64,000 nt of DNA from Symsagittifera roscoffensis (Eukaryota > Xenacoelomorpha > Acoela > Convolutidae): assembly GCF_963678635.1 (NCBI RefSeq), contig NC_087065.1, forward strand, positions 60,414,754 through 60,478,753. Direction: 5' to 3'. Under the pieces are notes generated by a model. It did not search any database and had not been told where the DNA came from. It worked only from the letters and a program-made list of their open reading frames with translations. The translations under genes and the position numbers were made by a program. This document shows positions 61,787-64,000 of the stretch, in pieces; position 1 is the stretch's first letter, and the number at the start of each line of letters is the position of its first letter.

Positions 61787-62990
61787 CTGTATCAAGTTAA
61801 AGATAGTTTGAATTTGATAAAATCGAAAATTAACACATGGAAAATTACTGATACAGTTTATCTTATTTCTTTTTTCTTTTGCAAAGATAACTCTGGTCAG
61901 AAAAAGCCAACAATATTTTTTTTTTCAAAAAAATTGTTGGGTCTTTTGCACTAAACGGCCCACAATTAATATTTCTATAATTTGAGCTGGAAGTTATGCG
62001 GTCGAATCTGATTGGCCCAATCAAACTCAAGGCGTTCAGGCGTTTCCAGCAGATAAAAATTTAAGTCGAAATTAAAAAAAGAAATTAGAAATTACTCAAA
62101 TAATAAAATTAATTTCACGTCAATTGTGAAACTTTGCTCAGACTAGAAAAATTTGTGAAATGCTTTCAACAGAACAAAAGTTCTTAGGTTTTGGTAATTT
62201 CGGATAACAATTTTATCTGCTTGGAGTTTTAATTGAAGTACCGTACGCGTTGTTTAATCAGCCAATCAGATTCAACCACATAAATTTTAGTTCTATGTAA
62301 AACACTAATTTTTGACAGTTTTGTGCATAAGACCCAAATTGTTTTCCTAATACGAAAATGTTTTTTTTTTGCAAATTTTAAAAAATTTTTCCAAGCTTTG
62401 ATTGTTTTAGTGATTAATGTGCATTTCAAGACAACCGCTTAAAAATGCGAACTAGTCTGCGAACAATTATTTCCGGCAACGTTCCGATCTTTTTCGGTCT
62501 CAAGCTGAAAACAGGTTAATATTAATTAAGCGAGCAAGCTTGCGAGTGCAATTGTTAAAAACGTGATTTACAAATCGACCAATCCAATTTTCAAAAAAAA
62601 AGTTTTTTTTTCTTCAAAATACTCTATTAAACTAATCAAGCTGATCTAGAGATACAACCCCTTGTTAAATTTTTTTTTATTGATGCTGAATACTTAAGAA
62701 TAAGTAATAAGATTGTGGTGCAAACCTATTTACACCATTATACAACGCTAATGGGAAAATATAATTCATCCTTAATTTCAGTCAAAGTCGTTGACAGCCG
62801 GTTTCTCACACTCCATTCAATGCTAAATCAATAAACCATATGTTCGGTTTATGGAACCTTTAGTTTTATTATGAAATTGTTGTGACATATTTACTATGGT
62901 ATTCTTATTTTGTATTTATTTGTATTTTGAATTGAGTCTAGTTTTATAGTTATTCTTTATTGGAGATTTGGGAGGGATTTATTACAATTT
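61787..62990. other. AT-rich stretch right of the traced gene
   Basis: No exon of the giant gene was found here, although the VWD domain must start further upstream. Presumably intron. No clear repeats apart from homopolymer runs. Confidence 0.45.
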
Positions 62991-63000
62991 TTGACGACCG

Positions 63001-63810
63001 GACGGATTCATCAGAAATACCAACGTTTTGACCCAAGCCTAGTTCAAATCCATCAAGTTCATGGGAGAACTGAACTGATCAGTTTTTATTGGCAAATAAC
63101 CCTCCGCGGCGAAAGAAACTTAGCACAGGCGCAGTTGCGATGTAGGCAGCAAACCGTTTTGATCTTGATGAAGCAGCGGTTGCAAACCGTGTTGAAGTTA
63201 TGAAGCAGCGGTTTGGAAAAACCAGGAAGCCATTGCCGAGCTATGGGCAAAAAACACAACGATAGCTCCCGTCGTGTACTTCTACGAAGCTGAGTAAAGT
63301 CTCGGATTTTTTTCCTTCTGTTACAGTTGAAGTTTATAATGATTTTCTCATGTCATATCAAAGCCCGGTTCCTCGGACACAATTCGGTGTTAAAAATTCA
63401 CTTTTTTTAAATCAAAAATTCAACTTGAAGTTAAGTTTTTTCTTGATTTGATTATCCGGCGCTACTATGTGGCACAGCCAGATGTTCCGGCTCTTTTTTT
63501 GACAGGACAGATTTATTGCGATTACAACCGTAACCGTTTTGTCCTAAGCATAGTTTCAATTGTCAATTACTGGTCACTTTAATTTTGCAAATAATTTTTA
63601 GAAACAATGTGACCTAAAACAACTATTGAAAGCTATCCAAACGAACCATGACGGCCCATCTCCGAAGCCAGAACCAACTGCCACTGAAGAAGATGCGACC
63701 GATGCAGCATACCGTGTTGCTGGTGATGGAGCAGCGACTCAGAAAAACCAGGAAGCCAATGTCTAACGACGGGCAAAACTACTAAAGATAGCTCCAGGCG
63801 GGTTTTTTGT
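63001..63810 (+). repeat. Diverged ~300-bp direct duplication, possibly containing a small exon
   Basis: Segment 63001-63300 and segment about 63515-63810 share ordered landmarks: ACGTTTTGACCCAAGCCTAG / CCGTTTTGTCCTAAGCATAG, then AAACCAGGAAGCCA, GGGCAAAA and GATAGCTCC. In the second, a TTTTTAG acceptor at about 63600 opens 54 codons (KQCDLKQLLKAIQTNHDG to QKNQEANV, then TAA), which might be a terminal exon of an unrelated plus-strand gene. In the first, the frame is degraded. Gene status unproven. Confidence 0.45.
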
Positions 63811-64000
63811 CGAAACTAAACCAGTAATAAAATGTTGGCTATTATTCTTCTTGTTACCATGAGAAGAAAAAATTTCTTGCAAGATTATCTAGAAGTGATC
63901 TAAGTGAGATTTAGTTTACACAACTTTTGCGACAACTGTGAACGCATTTTGAAGAAGGAAGAGAACTTTATCATGGAAAGACTTCAAATTTTCAACGCGG

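Overview
The window is animal (metazoan) nuclear DNA, AT-rich, using the standard genetic code and ordinary GT-AG introns. It is probably from an invertebrate, but I cannot name the group from sequence alone. Its backbone is one giant gene on the minus strand, which fills nearly the whole window and is incomplete at both ends. I traced 38 exons between 61786 and 1 by following splice sites and requiring reading-phase agreement at every junction. They add up to about 13.96 kb of coding sequence, roughly 4,650 residues. No stop codon or frame clash appeared in the traced path. Many exons have no ATG, so simple ORF calling misses them, and the long open frames on the plus strand at 1-4731 and around 39-40.6 kb are antisense shadows of repeats.

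Right to left (5' to 3'), the gene encodes a VWD - C8 - TIL head (61786-56684), a cysteine-rich VWC-like link, and four LDL-receptor class A domains (55477-54240). Then follow about ten tandem copies of a module I do not recognise. Each module is built from three exons with phases 1-0, 0-0 and 0-1. Exon A has a Thr/Ser/Pro linker and a C-E-x-x-M motif plus a second Cys. Exon B is acidic and probably beta-rich. Exon C ends in C-x(7-14)-C right at the splice donor. Two exons have expanded into mucin-like arrays: 38619-40747 (GPSGTTGAG and GSTEAGATSGPS units) and 1-4624 (TSGTTPSP-type 9-residue units, running off the left edge). The whole looks like a secreted, heavily O-glycosylated, gel- or matrix-forming glycoprotein.

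Two Ty3/gypsy-type LTR retrotransposon families sit in introns of this gene, both antisense to it. Family 1 (6737-18363) is one insertion flanked by a CTCT duplication. It later suffered a 5.37-kb tandem duplication that also copied 295 bp of host flank. Family 2 (25596-33198) is a recent insertion with 379-bp LTRs differing at one base and an AACAG target duplication. In both families the primer-binding site starts immediately after the LTR and overlaps the gag start codon. All copies carry frame breaks.

The remaining introns hold a complete 309-bp hAT-like MITE with an 8-bp target duplication plus several fragments of it, a ~600-bp dispersed repeat with at least five copies, a second repeat family arranged in a diverged array at 47.5-49.4 kb, foldback elements at 18.6 and 20.3 kb, and small direct repeats. 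The rightmost 2.2 kb (61787-64000) has no recognised exon of the giant gene, but contains a diverged ~300-bp duplication that may include a small exon of another gene.
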